DNA of 64,000 nucleotides from Okapia johnstoni (GCA_024291935.2 CM044322.1:24117405-24181404); one strand, 5' to 3'. Shown: positions 33,717 to 44,587, numbered from the stretch's first letter. A program made the numbers and translations. Notes: generated by a model not told the origin, from the sequence alone.

Positions 33717-33950
33717 TTATATTTGTGCATGGATGTGTCTAGTATACTCTGCCTCCTTCTCCTCCTTCAGTCTTCTTTTTAGTTTTCGGTGCTTGGCTTT
33801 CTTAGCCTGAGGGTGATGGAACATCTGATTCAGGTACTTGGTCATCACTGATGTTGTGGCCACCAGTCTGCAGAGTATTTGGTCAATGTCATAGACAGAC
33901 TGGGTTTCTAGATCGTTACCAGATGTATCTAAGGAGACTTGTTTCTTTAA
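33717..33950 (-). CDS. TEX50: TEX50 coding exon 2 (C-terminus)
   Basis: Second and last coding exon of TEX50, read on the minus strand from acceptor CTTTTTTTAG (phase 0) to TAA at 33,719-33,717. It encodes 77 residues beginning LKKQVSLDTSGNDLETQS, then a mixed segment (YDIDQILCRLVATTSVMTKY) and a strongly basic tail (AKKAKHRKLKRRLKEEKEAE). The start joins in frame to the lysine-rich end of exon 1 and corresponds to the human protein's C-terminal half. The exon is open throughout, with no frameshift. The full protein would be 185 residues, close to the human length of about 177. The basic tail suggests a cytoplasmic or nucleic-acid-facing end. No enzymatic motif is seen and molecular function is unknown. 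Confidence 0.88.
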   Translation of the reverse strand, partial: LKKQVSLDTSGNDLETQSVYDIDQILCRLVATTSVMTKYLNQMFHHPQAKKAKHRKLKRRLKEEKEAEYTRHIHAQI

Positions 33951-34852
33951 CTAAAAAAAGAAAAACAAATGATATTACAGAATTTTTTCCTTACTGTAGT
34001 TCAAATTAAATTTGTTTTCTGGATATGTATGCTTAAGCTCCAAATATCACACTTTACTTATTTATACAAAGAAAAAGTTGTTATAGAAGAGAGGTCAAAA
34101 TGCAGAAGAAATGCTCTTTTTTATATGCCCTTGTGTAAAGTTGTAGTGATCATGATCACCATTCAGCAAACATTTAGTAAGTGCTTTCTATGGTTATTAT
34201 CTGCTGGGAGAAATTATCTGAATATTAGTATATCATTTTCCGTTACTAAATCACCTTAAGATGTAATGTGATAAAATCATAGATATTTTATAAATATATA
34301 GTTGTTGTGAAGGTCAATGAGCTTTTAAGATTGCCTCAAAATATAGTAACACTGGCAAAGTGGGGAATTAGTTTGAGTGTTATTTTCCAGAAAGTTATCC
34401 TAAAATTAGAAATTAGTTTACAATATGTTAAAAAATATATACACCAACTTTAGCATACTTAGCTTTCTTAGATAGATCGGAAAGGGATCTAACAAGATCT
34501 CTGGTTCTAGATCCTTCATTTTATTGATCAGACAACAGAGAAAGATACAGTGATTTACCTAAGAGCCCAGACAGATAACTGCATTTCCTAAAATTCTACT
34601 CATTGTAGCTCATTACTTTCTTGATGTGTTTTGTAACTTTAAACTATCTAAAATAATAGGTTATTTTAAAGACCTTCTAATTCAGTACACCTTTGCTGAA
34701 CACCTGATATGTGCAAGAAAGTGTGATAGATGCTAGGGTGAATGGTGGGAGTGGGGGAAGTTATGAAGAAGACATGGTTCTCTCTCCAAAGAAGATGATA
34801 ATCTTATCTTTTAAACGGTTTGATATTCTATAACTATTACTGTTAGCATCAC
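33951..34852 (-). other. TEX50: TEX50 intron
   Basis: A 902-bp intron with GT donor at 34,852-34,851 and AG acceptor at 33,952-33,951. It contains a reverse MIR remnant near 34,500-34,620. It is nested within the large ANKRD45 intron on the other strand. Confidence 0.8.
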
Positions 34853-35176
34853 CTTTTTTTTGTGTTTCCTCCACTTCATCCACAGGTAATGTGCAGACAG
34901 CACAGACAGGATTAAAAAGAGAGCTTGTACTAAAATATAAATAAAATTCAAACAACCGTGAAATATATCCATATTAGCAAAATTGCAGCAGAGTTTGTCC
35001 AGAGGGTAAGGTAGACAGTGAGATGGAGCTGTCTTAACTTTCAAATAATGCATTTCTTCTGGAAAAATCTCCCATCCAACCTTTGTCCAGGTAGTACCAT
35101 CACAAATGCAGAAGCTCTCCCTGAAGAAGCAGATAAACAACAGAGTGAAAATCAGGGATAGTCCTTGAGTAGACAT
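34853..35176 (-). CDS. TEX50: TEX50 coding exon 1 (signal peptide and membrane segment)
   Basis: First coding exon of testis-expressed protein 50, 108 codons from ATG at 35,176 to donor AAG|GTGATG at 34,853/34,852 (phase 0). Residues 5-24 are hydrophobic and look like a signal peptide or anchor ([13 protein letters not shown]). The conserved ectodomain-like part carries [19 protein letters not shown] and a cysteine pair at 63-64 (LCCNFANMD). Residues 73-97 form a clear transmembrane helix ([20 protein letters not shown]), followed by a basic stop-transfer [10 protein letters not shown]. Without splicing the frame would read 13 more codons into the intron. The donor and the homology-matching second exon argue for splicing. 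Expression is testis-restricted in the family (established by its name). This is a nested antisense gene inside ANKRD45. Confidence 0.92.
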
Positions 35177-35605
35177 CTTTCTTTCTCAAATGGAAAAAAA
35201 ATTACAGCCAAAAATTTTTTTAGAGACAGAGCACAAATGCCCTGGTACTCCAGTCAAGCCACTTAAGATAACTAGGCAGCAAAATATACACTGATGATCA
35301 TTGTAACATCATCAGTCATGGTGACTCAGGGATAAATTCAGTGATGTCATAAAGAACCACACTGGGACTAAAAGATGTTGGCTAACCAATCACCTTTAGT
35401 TTCTTAGGGATACTTTTTTCTTGTTTTTTTTTTTTATTGCCGGAATGGCTTGAGCCTCTTCAGTTTTCTGAAAAAAAATGAAGACTTTGCTAATATTTTG
35501 ATAGCCAATAAATTTAAATCATAATTATATTAATAGAATTTCATGGAAACAACTTACCTCTATCCTGTCCAACCCTTTTGAAGTATAGTACTTTAACATC
35601 TACTT
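35177..35605 (-). promoter_or_regulatory. TEX50: TEX50 upstream region with CRE-like site
   Basis: Single-copy DNA upstream of the TEX50 start. On the minus strand it contains TGACATCA (plus 35,342-35,349), a one-base variant of the CRE about 165 bases before the ATG. An AP-1-like TGACTCA lies just 3' on the plus strand at about 35,332. It is not CpG-rich. CREM use in testis is an inference. Confidence 0.35.
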
Positions 35606-35611
35606 AAAACT

Positions 35612-35838
35612 GTGTGTGTGTGTGGGGGGGCACTCAGTTGAGTCTGACTCCTTGCGATCCTATGGACTGTAGCCTGCCAGGCTCCTCTGTCCATAGAATT
35701 TTCCAGGCAAGAATACTGGAATGGATTGCCATTTCCTACTCCAGGGGATCTTCCCAACCCAGGGATCAAACCTGTGGCTCTAGAGTCTCCTTCCCCATTC
35801 ATTGGCAGGCAGATTCTTCACCTCTGTGCCAAGTAGCT
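35612..35838 (-). mobile_element. Bov-tA SINE
   Basis: Reverse Bov-tA following a (TG)n/G7 stretch. Confidence 0.9.
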
Positions 35839-35839
35839 A

Positions 35840-36358
35840 CAGTTGTATATCATGGTAATATCATTATCATGGTAATATCATACAACTTAGCATCTACTTC
35901 TGTTTTTTCTTATATTCAGGGATGTCTTTCTCTTCAGTTAGTCAAGGAAATACTGAGTGACTCCCCCATTTGACATACCTTTTTGGTGGCAATGTGGTAA
36001 CTACCATGTAGTGGGTGAGGGGTGGGGAATTTGGCATGATTGTATGAAAAAGAGATGGTGGATTAGCGTGGTATATGATAAGGTGAGACAGACTCTGCTT
36101 TTAAGGAATTTACAGACTAGCAATAGAAGCAGAAAACAGGAAAATAAAAAATTACAGGCCAGATTATACTCAGGGCTAAATCAAATTATAATCATGTCAT
36201 GGATGATAGAGCACTGAGTTCTACCAGGGGGAATTAGGAGTTTCACAGGAGTGCATTTTGAGTAAGCTTTGAAGAATGAGTAGAATTTTGGTGGATGGCA
36301 GAGAGGGCATTTTAGGTTGAGGAAACATAATAAGCATAGAAATTCTGTGTAAACCATT
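35840..36358. other. intron, single-copy
   Basis: Nothing recognised beyond a short repeat of TATCATGGTAATATCAT near 35,850-35,880. Confidence 0.4.
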
Positions 36359-36617
36359 CAGTTTAGTTCAGTTCAGTCACTCAATGGGACTCAGTCATGT
36401 CCCACTCTTTGTAACCCCATGGACTGCAGCATGCCAGACTTCCCTGTCCATCACCAACTCCCAGAGCTTGCTCAAACTCATGTCCATTAAGTCAGTGATG
36501 CCATCCAGCCACCTCATTCTCTGTCGTCCCCTTCTCTTCCTGCCTTCAGTCTTTCCCAGCACCAGGGTCTTTTCTAATGAGTCAGTTTTTTGCTGACTCT
36601 CTAATGAGTCAGTTTTT
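36359..36617 (-). mobile_element. BovB LINE 3' end
   Basis: Reverse BovB 3' end. Its 5' limit has an 18-19-base tandem copy (CTAATGAGTCAGTTTTT at about 36,574 and 36,601). Confidence 0.88.
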
Positions 36618-36855
36618 CATCTCACCCTCTCCTTCCCTCTACCCCATGTCCATAAGTCTGTTCCCTATGTCTGCTTCTCCATTGCTGCCCTGCAAATAAA
36701 TTCATTAGTACAATCTTTCTAGATTCCATATATATATATATAGTATTTATCTTTCTCTTTCTGACTTCACTCTGTATAATAGACTCTAGGTTCATCCACC
36801 TTATTAGAATTGACTCAAATGCATTCGTTTTTATGGCTGAGTAACATTCCATTTA
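36618..36855 (-). mobile_element. bovine-type L1 ORF2-end fragment
   Basis: The reverse strand reads MECYSAIKTNAFESILIRWM and IIQSEVRKRKIN, the L1 ORF2 C-terminus. Confidence 0.85.
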
Positions 36856-37490
36856 TAAATATTTATTGAGCACCTCCTATGTGCTAAATACTGTTCTAGG
36901 AGCTGAGGATACTTACACAACTAGGCATAAAACTATGTTTATGGGAGATAAAACATAATAGTAGGGAGATACAGAAAATAAAATGATCTATTTATTTGTG
37001 AAGTGCTATGGAGAAAAATAGAGTGGTGAGGGGGTTATGAAGTTGCCAGCAAGTGAATGAGTGAGTGTGTGCTGCCTTACAGAGGGCCATCAGGACAGGT
37101 CTCTCTGGTAAGGTGATGTTTGAAGACAGACCTGAAGAATTAAAGGAGTGAGCCCTATTGATATCAGCAGGCAGAGGGAACAGAAAGTAAATGATTGATA
37201 GGGTCGCTGAATGAATGTAGGAATGGACGAAGCTGGAAAGATTATTTGTGGCTAGATAGGTCTTGGAGGGCCCTGCATTTTATTCAGTAGCCAATAGGGA
37301 GTTACTTACAAAGTTTGGAGGAGAGGAGTGACCTAATAATAGACTTACTGAGTACTTTCCTGTGTGCCAGGCACTGTGTCAAGAAATTTGCATGCATTAT
37401 ACTATGTTTTAATTCTTAGAACAACCGTGTGTGGGTGGTATTACAATACTTCCACTTTATAGATGGAGAAACTGAGGTTAGAGTGGTTAA
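36856..37490. repeat. ancient repeats (MIR/L2-like and unassigned)
   Basis: 'ATTTATTGAGCACCTCCTAT' and 'tttatagatggagaaactgaggtta' are MIR/L2-type words. Between them is the unassigned mammal-wide family. Confidence 0.45.
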
Positions 37491-37491
37491 G

Positions 37492-37849
37492 ATACTGTTA
37501 TGGTCTGAATGTTTGTGTTCCCCCCCAAATGCATATGTTGAATTTCCAATGCCTGATGTGATGGTGTTAGGACATGGGGCCTTTGGGAGATGCTTAGGAC
37601 ATGAAGGTGGGGCCTTCATAAATAGGATTAGTGGCCTTATAAAAATGCATCCCCAGAGAGTTCCCTGCCCTCTTCTACCATATGAAGGCACCATGAGAAG
37701 GTGCTGGCAGTGAAGGAAGAGGCCTCTCACTAGACTGCAACCATGTTGCAGCTTGATCTTGGACTTGCCAGCCTCCAGAACTGTGAAAAACAAGTTTCTG
37801 TTGTTTATAAACTCCCCAGTGTGTGGTATATTGCTGCCTGAATGCGCAG
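37492..37849 (+). mobile_element. MaLR-type LTR, interrupted at its 3' end by BovB
   Basis: The sequence is in the typical MLT1/MST order: 'TATGGTCTGAATGTTTGTGT', 'ggggcctttgggaga', a TATA-like 'cttataaaaa', 'ccagcctccagaactgtgaaaaa', then 'tttctgttgtttataaac'. Confidence 0.75.
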
Positions 37850-38223
37850 AAGAATTGATACTTTTGAACTGTGGTGTTGGAAAAGACTCTTGAGAGTCTC
37901 TTGGACTGCAAGGAGATCCAACCAGTCCATCCTAAAGGAGATCAGTCCTGGGTGTTCATTGGAAGGACTGATGTTGAAGTTGAAACTCCAATACTTTGGC
38001 CACCTGATGTGAAGAGCTGACTCATTGGAAAAGACCCTGATGCTGGGAAAGATTGAGGGCAGGAGAAGAAGGGGACAACAGAGGATGAGATGGTTGGATG
38101 GCATCACCGACTCAATGGACATGGGTTTGGGTGGACTCCAGGAGTTAGTGATGGGCAGAGAGGCCTGGCGTGTTGCGGTTTATGGGGTCTCAAAGAGTCA
38201 GACACGACTGAGCGACTGAACTG
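37850..38223 (+). mobile_element. BovB LINE 3' end
   Basis: Forward BovB ending CTGAACTGAACTGAATG. The 7-bp CTGAATG recurs at both edges (37,837-37,843 and about 38,224-38,230). Confidence 0.88.
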
Positions 38224-38230
38224 AACTGAA

Positions 38231-38479
38231 TGCTCTGATAGGTCTGGTGGCATTAGAAGATGCTTGCAGTAAGCGCCTTTCTCTACGAGGCCACCCAAAA
38301 TAAATATATGCACTCAGTAAAATCAGCATGCTTATTATACAAATACAGTTTTATGACAAGTCCCTTAGTCGCCTCTTCAAACTAATTCCTCTGCTAAACT
38401 TCCTCCTGTACTGAAATTCTGGAACCACCACTGGCTTCAGGTCACCAACTAGTGGAGCCAAAACCTAAACCTTAGATTC
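38231..38479. other. intron, single-copy
   Basis: Nothing recognised. Confidence 0.35.
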
Positions 38480-39045
38480 CAGTTTAGAGGATTGATTCTG
38501 CTTGCAACATGAATGATAGGTTTGAAGCTGTAATTGACAAGACTATTCAGCTGCAAAAACTTTTCATCTTTCATGAAAAAGGAAGGATGACTCAGGCTGG
38601 AGCTGCAGGCCAAGAGGATGGAGCCTTACACCACAGATGTTTACTGTCAGGCTATGATACCTCATAGAATTTGCCCTGTGGGATTTCAGAATTGCTTGAG
38701 ACTGAGGTGGCTCCTTTTTTCCTTCTAATTTCTCACACTTTGAATGGCAGTGTCTATAACTGTTGCTTTGTGCCTGTCCCACCAGTGTATTTTGGGATAG
38801 AAAACTTGTTTTCTAGTATCACAGGTCTGCAGATAGAGAGGAATTTTACCCTGGGATGGATGGATCATACCAATGTCTCACACATACTTTGTTTGGATGA
38901 GGAGATGAGACTTTTGAGCTGATGATATTTCAGATGAACATTTGAACATGAGTTGATGTTGTAATGGATTGAAACTTGAATGCTGGCGTGGGGTAAATGT
39001 ATTTGCATGTGGGATAGATGTGAGTTTGGGGAGGTCAGAGGGCAG
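38480..39045 (+). mobile_element. MaLR internal remnant (3' end)
   Basis: The wording before the LTR ('cttttgagctgatgatatttcagatgaacatttgaa', 'gtatttgcatgtgggatagatgtgagtttggggagg') is what precedes the 3' LTR in MaLR elements. It has decayed, with no open reading frame. Confidence 0.55.
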
Positions 39046-39538
39046 GCTGTGGTAGGCTGAAAAATGTCTACCAAAGATATCTAGGTTCTAACCCCCGGAA
39101 CCTGAGCATGTTATCTCATATGGGATCTTGTGGGTCCTTAAACTAAGGATCTTTAGATGGAGAGAGCATCGTGGATTATCCAGCTGGGACCTAAATGTAG
39201 TCACAAATGTCTTTATTATAAGTGAGAGGCAGGAGATTTGACACAGAAGAGGAGGTGATTTGATGATGGAACTAGACATTGGAGTGGTGTATTTTGATTT
39301 AAGAAGGAGCCACCAGTCAAGGAGTATAGGCTGCAGCTAGAGGTGGAAAACAGCAAGAAATAGATTCTCCTTTCAGAACCCATAGAAAGAATCTTCCCCA
39401 CCAACACCTTGATTTTCGCTCAGCTAAACTAATTCCTGACTTGTGGCCTCTAGAATTTACTACAGGATAAACTTGCATTGTTTTAAGCTACCAGATTTGT
39501 GGCAGTTTGTTACAGCAGTCACAGGAAATGATCAATTG
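39046..39538 (+). mobile_element. MaLR-type 3' LTR (MLT1-like)
   Basis: It begins TGTGGTAGGCTGAAAAATG and ends 'gtttgttacagcag'. A polyadenylation-type GGATAAACTTGC lies near the end. It follows directly on the internal remnant. Confidence 0.7.
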
Positions 39539-39582
39539 TTAAATTAATTTGAAGTATTATTAATACTTTGCTAATCCTGTTT

Positions 39583-39848
39583 TGTTGTTCAGTCGCTCAG
39601 TCCTGTCCAACTCTACGTGGGCTGGAGCCATGTAGAAGCCCCAGGTAGCTCAGCTGTAAAAACCCCTCCTGCCAGTGCTGGAGATGCGGGTTTGATCCCT
39701 GATCTGGGAAGATCCCCTGCAGAAGGAAATGGTAACCCACTCTAGTATTCTTGGCTGAGAACTCCTATGGACAGAAGAGCATGGCGGGCTATAGTCCATG
39801 AGGTTGTAAAGAATCAGACACAACTGAGTGATTAAACAACAACAACAA
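39583..39848 (+). mobile_element. Bov-tA SINE with a reversed BovA scrap at its left
   Basis: A 40-base reversed BovA tail (TTGTTGTTCAGTCGCTCAGT) precedes a forward Bov-tA from about 39,630, which ends in (AAC)n. Confidence 0.85.
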
Positions 39849-40018
39849 ATCTACTGTTTTTAATTTTCAACCTGTCTGTCTCTATATTTCTTTCAGTGTT
39901 GTGATTTTGTTTAAACAAGTCTTGCAAATTTTGTGATGGGTGCTTGTAGAGAATGGAATTATTTTAAACACTTTTTTGATAGGGAAGCTATTTTTAATTT
40001 ATTTTGAAGGGTAAAACA

Positions 40019-40182
40019 AATGACATTTACTTATTTGGCTACACTGAGTCTTAGCTGCAGCATGCAGATGTGCAAACTCTTAGTTGTGGCACACGGGATC
40101 TGGTTTTATGACCAGGGATGGAACCTGGGCCCCCGGCATCAGGAGCACAGGGTCCTAGCCACTGGACCACCAGGGAAGTCCC
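40019..40182 (-). mobile_element. CHR-type SINE
   Basis: Reverse CHR with terminal CCACTGGACCACCAGGGAAG. Confidence 0.87.
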
Positions 40183-40219
40183 AATAATTTTTCTGTTGGA
40201 AATACTTTTTGTTCCTTTT

Positions 40220-40416
40220 TCCAGATTAGCTCAGCTGGTAAAGAATCCACCTGCAGTGTGAGAGACCTGGGTTTGGTCCCTGGGTTAGGAAGATCTCCTG
40301 AAGAACGGAAAGGCTACCCATTCCAGTATTCTGGCCTGGAGAATTCCATGGACTGTATAGTCCATGGGTCTCAGAGAGTTGGACATGACTGAGCCACTTT
40401 CACTTTCACTTTCCAG
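40220..40416 (+). mobile_element. Bov-tA SINE
   Basis: Forward Bov-tA; box B is degenerate (GGTTTGGTCCC). Confidence 0.88.
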
Positions 40417-40502
40417 AGTAGATATTTTGATAGACTATAGTTTCTTTGGTATCACATTTTATATTTATTTGCTCTTTAAAAATTTTAGCGCAATTGAAGT
40501 TC

Positions 40503-40645
40503 TGCTGGAGTAGGAAATGGAAACCCATTCCAGTATTCTTGCCTGGAAAATTCCATGGACAGAGGAATCTGATGGCAATAGCCCATGGGGTTGCAAAGAG
40601 TCAGACACGATGGAGTGACTGAGCACGCACATACACACACACATA
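40503..40645 (+). mobile_element. BovA monomer
   Basis: Forward BovA half with a (CA)n tail, 200 bases 5' of an ANKRD45 exon. Confidence 0.85.
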
Positions 40646-40843
40646 CACGAATATAGTGAGTGCCCCAAATCACTGTGTTAGTTAAGTGTTATCTTTCTTG
40701 AATTTCCCCAAGGAAAACTGTAGCAAATCTCCTACACAGTCTTTATAAAGCTCTGGATTTATAAAATTACATTATAAACTGTTGAGCGAATTTTTTTGGT
40801 CTTTGCCTTATTATTAAGCGTTTTTACTGTCCTGTTCTTTCAG

Positions 40844-40938
40844 AAGCAAGACTGGCACTGAAAAAATATATTGCAAAGGTCTCTGCAACTGTTACAGATA
40901 CAGAAAAGGGACCAGGGAAGCTTTATAAGGAAGACAAG
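40844..40938 (+). CDS. ANKRD45: ANKRD45 coding exon (post-ankyrin segment)
   Basis: Internal ANKRD45 exon of 95 nt: acceptor TTCTTTCAG, donor AAG|GTACAG. It starts in phase 1 (the previous exon supplies G, giving GAA) and ends in phase 0. Residues ARLALKKYIAKVSATVTDTE then KGPGKLYKEDK match the human protein immediately after its second ankyrin repeat. Spliced directly to the exon at 19,063-19,417, the frame remains open, because the missing family exon is a multiple of three. An mRNA lacking it would therefore still be translated. No stop or frameshift. The exon lies between dense SINEs on the left and a BovB on the right. Confidence 0.93.
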
Positions 40939-40945
40939 GTACAGC

Positions 40946-41514
40946 ATTGTGCTTATATTTTGTTCTGAAGTCTTTTGAGATTTTTGCCCCTTGTGTCTAA
41001 CTCCTACACTAAAGCACTGGAGGTAGGTGGTAGTCCTCACTGCTCTGCTCTCCTTCCCTTCCTTCCTTTTTTTCCCCTTTCTTGTTAAACTGCTGACAGA
41101 AGCAGCATTAATAATACTGGCAGTGTTCTTCTTCTGTTGATTAGTGGGGTCCACTGATACTCATTTCATTAGTTTGCTTCAAAACTTATATACATATATT
41201 ATATATTTTGGTCTATATGTTTACACATGTACTTATATACATTGCATATTTTTTCATGTATCAGAATTTACATAAAAGAAAAATACACAGATGTAAAGAT
41301 AGCTAATTGTAAAGCCAGCTTGCCACATTTGCCATATAACTAACTAATACATGTGAACTAGTTAATTTCTTTTGAGGTTCACTAAAAAAAAGGTATGCTA
41401 AAGGTATTAGAAATGTGTTTGGGTTTTAAATTATTTCTTGCATTTCTGGGCAGGACATTGTGTGAATTTTATGTGACTTTTAATTCTGATGAAAAAGAAT
41501 TAGCTATTGCTAAA
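40946..41514. other. ANKRD45 intron, AT-rich single-copy
   Basis: Nothing recognised. Confidence 0.45.
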
Positions 41515-42297
41515 ACACCACCCTTATGGCAGAAAGTGAAGAAGAACTAACGAGCCTCTTGATGAAAGTGAAAGAGGAGAGTGAAAAAGTTGGCTTAAAG
41601 CTCAACATTCGGAAAACTAAGATCATGGCATCTGGTCCCATCACTTCATGGGAAATAGATGAGGAAACAGTGGAAACAGTGTCAGACTTTATTTTTGTGG
41701 GCTCCAAAATCACTGCTGATGGTGATTGCAGCCATGAAATTAAAAGACGCTTACTCCTTGGAAGGAAGGTTATGGCCAACCTAGATAGCATACTTTAAAA
41801 GCAGAGACATTACTTTGCCAACAAAAGTCCGTCTAGTCAAGACTATGGTTTTTCCAGTGGTCATGTATGGATGTGAGAGTTGGACGGTGAAGAAAGCTGA
41901 GCACCGAAGAATTGATGCTTTTGAACTGTGGTGTTGGAGAAGACTCTTGAGAGTCCCTTGGACTGCAAGGAGATCCAACCATTCCATCCTAAAGGAGATC
42001 AGTCCTGGGTGTTCATTGGAAGGACTGATGTTGAAGCTGAAACTCCAATACTTTGGCCACCTCATGTGAAGATTTGACTCATTGGAAAAGACCCTAATGC
42101 TGGGTAGGATTGGGGGAAGGAGGAGAAGGGGATGACAGAGGATGAGATGGTTGGATGGCATCACTGATTCGATGGACATGGGTTTGGGTAGACTCCGGGA
42201 GTTGGTGATGGACAGAGAGGCCTGGCGTGCTGCAATTCATGGGGTCGCAAAGAGTCGGACATGACTGAGCAAATGAACTGAACTGAACTGAACTGAA
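41515..42297 (+). mobile_element. BovB LINE 3' half
   Basis: A forward BovB of 783 bp starts at the C-terminal side of the RT palm (TTLMAESEEELTSLLMKVKE). A frameshift near 41,790 separates it from the downstream domain (MVFPVVMYGCESWTVKKAEH). It ends in four CTGAA repeats. Confidence 0.92.
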
Positions 42298-43157
42298 AAG
42301 TGTAAGACATCAGCAAGTCTGAGAACATGATAAGACACACATTTCACTTGTTTTTAAAACATTTTACAAAATCTCTTATGAAACAAAGTGTAGATAGAAT
42401 CCTATTAGAAGAGCTATTTTATCTATTAGATTTGCAAAACAATCTTTCTGGCACAACAGTGCCTTGTCAAACTAGTTACTGTAAAAGCCTTTTTAATTTC
42501 AGTTTTTAAATATTTGATTATTTGAGCTAGAAAATATTATGTACCTATACTAATGGTTAGAATAAAAGAAAACATCTGAAGCAGACTTAATAATTTTCTT
42601 TTTACCCTGTCAAGTCTTATTACCCTGTGATTCTAATAGCAATTTTGTGTTAATCTCAGTCTACTTTTCTTTCACTTATATAAATATGTGTATGCACACA
42701 TATAGTTTTATTAACATAAGAGATTTTGCTTTTATAAAAATAGGATCATACTATACAAATTATTCTTTAATTTTCTCTTTTCATTTAAAGAATATATTAT
42801 GGACATCTTTACAAATCCACTTCATTCTTTATACTTCTGCATATAATGTTGCTTATTTAATAACATGGACAGGACATGTAATCAATTTATTCATGTCTCC
42901 TTATTATTACAAATCATAGAATAATGAACATCTTAAATCAGATACCAGCAATTTGCTGCTCATGTGCAAAGAGATGGTTTTGAAGTGTAAATTAAGAGGT
43001 TTTCAGTGAGGTTTTGCTCATTTTGCATTTCTTACACTTCCTCCTCCTGTAAATCACCTGAGAAGGAATAAATATTGGTATTGTCTGTAGAGCTGCATGA
43101 AGTGCACACCATCCACCTGCTTTTTCCAACTTTTGCAAACACTTTTATCACAGTTCA
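42298..43157. other. ANKRD45 intron between inverted BovB copies
   Basis: AT-rich and single-copy; nothing recognised. It would form the loop of an intronic hairpin. Confidence 0.45.
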
Positions 43158-43806
43158 TTTCAGTCGTGTCCGACTCTTTGTTCAGTCGTGTCCAGCTCTT
43201 TGCGACCTCATGGACTGCAGCATGCCAGGCTTCCCTGTCCATCACCAACTCCCGGAGTTTACTCAAACTCATGTCTATTGAGTCAGTGATGCCATCCAAC
43301 CATCTCATCCTCTGTTGTCCCTTTTTCCTCCTGCCTTCAATCTTTCCCAGCATCAGGGTCTTTTCAAATGAGTCAGTTTTTCGCATCAGGTGGCCAAAGT
43401 ATTGGAGCTTCAGCTTCAACATCAGTCCTTCCAATGAACACTCAGGACTGATCTCGTTTAGGATGGACTGGTTTGATCTCCTTGTAGTCCAAGGGATTCT
43501 CAAGAGTCTTTTCCAGCTCCACAGTTCAAAAACATCAATTCTTCCCCGCTCAAGCTTTCTTTATAGTCCAATTCTCACATCCATACATGACTACTGGAAA
43601 AACCAAAGCTTTGACTAGACAGACCTTTGTTGGCAAAGTAATGTATCTGCTTTTTAATATGCTGTCTAGGTTGGTCATAGCTTTTCTTCCAAGGAGCAAG
43701 TGTCTTTTAATTTCTTGGCTGCAGTCACCATCTGCAGTGATTTTGGAGCCCCCCCAAATAAAGTCTCTCATTGTTTCCATTGTCTCCCCATCTATTTGCC
43801 ATGCAG
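43158..43806 (-). mobile_element. BovB LINE 3' portion
   Basis: Reverse BovB; the complement encodes MVFPVV-like and ITADGDCSQEIKRHLLLGRK domains with disruptions. Its first 40 bases contain the tail word twice (CAGTCGTGTCCGACTCTTTG, then CAGTCGTGTCCAGCTCTTTG). Confidence 0.9.
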
Positions 43807-44173
43807 AGCTCACTGAAAATAAAGAAATAGGGAGAGGATGTAGACTGGCCCAAGGCATCATGACTCTAGATTAATGAATTTCATTATGCACACATTTCAC
43901 TAGTGTTAGTATCTGTACTGTCAGATACAGTACCCCATAGCCTCATGTGACTATAAATCAGAATTAATTAAAATTAAAAATTCAACTCCTTGGTCACACC
44001 AGCCACTTTTCTAATGCTCACTGGCTATATGCATCTAATGGTGACTGTATTAGACCATGCAGATATTTCTGTGACCATTTCCATCATCACAGAAAGTTCT
44101 GTTGCACAGTGCTGGTTTAGAGATACTTTAGAGTTTCACAAGTGGAAAGTAAATTCCTTGTTTCTGTCTCTAG
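43807..44173. other. ANKRD45 intron, single-copy
   Basis: Ends in the acceptor TTTCTGTCTCTAG. Confidence 0.5.
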
Positions 44174-44312
44174 AATATCCTCCTCAGTGCATGCCGTGTA
44201 AAAAATGAATGGTTAGAAACCCATTTGGAAGCTTCCATTAATGAGCTCTTTGAGCAGAAACAGCAACTGGAAGATACTGTGACTCCTATCTTCATGAAAA
44301 TGGCTACACCAC
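44174..44312 (+). CDS. ANKRD45: ANKRD45 coding exon (helical C-terminal region)
   Basis: Internal exon of 139 nt from acceptor CTCTAG to consensus donor C|GTAAGT. It starts in phase 0 and ends in phase 1. It encodes NILLSACRVKNEWLETHLEA, then SINELFEQKQQLEDTVTPIF and MKMATP, matching human ANKRD45 with scattered substitutions. The middle is predicted to be helical (heptad-like leucines, glutamate-rich). Open throughout. The phase-1 end can join either the last exon at 57,374 or the exon-like segment at 44,588, and the two choices give different C-termini. Confidence 0.94.
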
Positions 44313-44587
44313 GTAAGTTTTGGATAAAAATGATTTGAAAGTTGGATAAAAATTAGATTCAGTGTTGTTATAGCTGAGATAATCAGATTTCAACAATCTT
44401 AATGAAGTAGCCATTAACCTTATTATAAGCTGTAATCCATAACTCAGTTTCATTCAGTTCCAATATTAATATAACTAAAAATAATTACTGAGTTATTTCT
44501 ATAGAGAATGTCTAGTACTAATCTTATTACCATCATTAATCATTTAATTTTATGTAATTTGCTATGGTTTTGACTAATGATTTTCAG

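Noticed and set aside
34811..34852. Unspliced extension of TEX50 ([13 protein letters not shown])
   Set aside because: A donor site and a homology-matching second exon show these codons are intronic.
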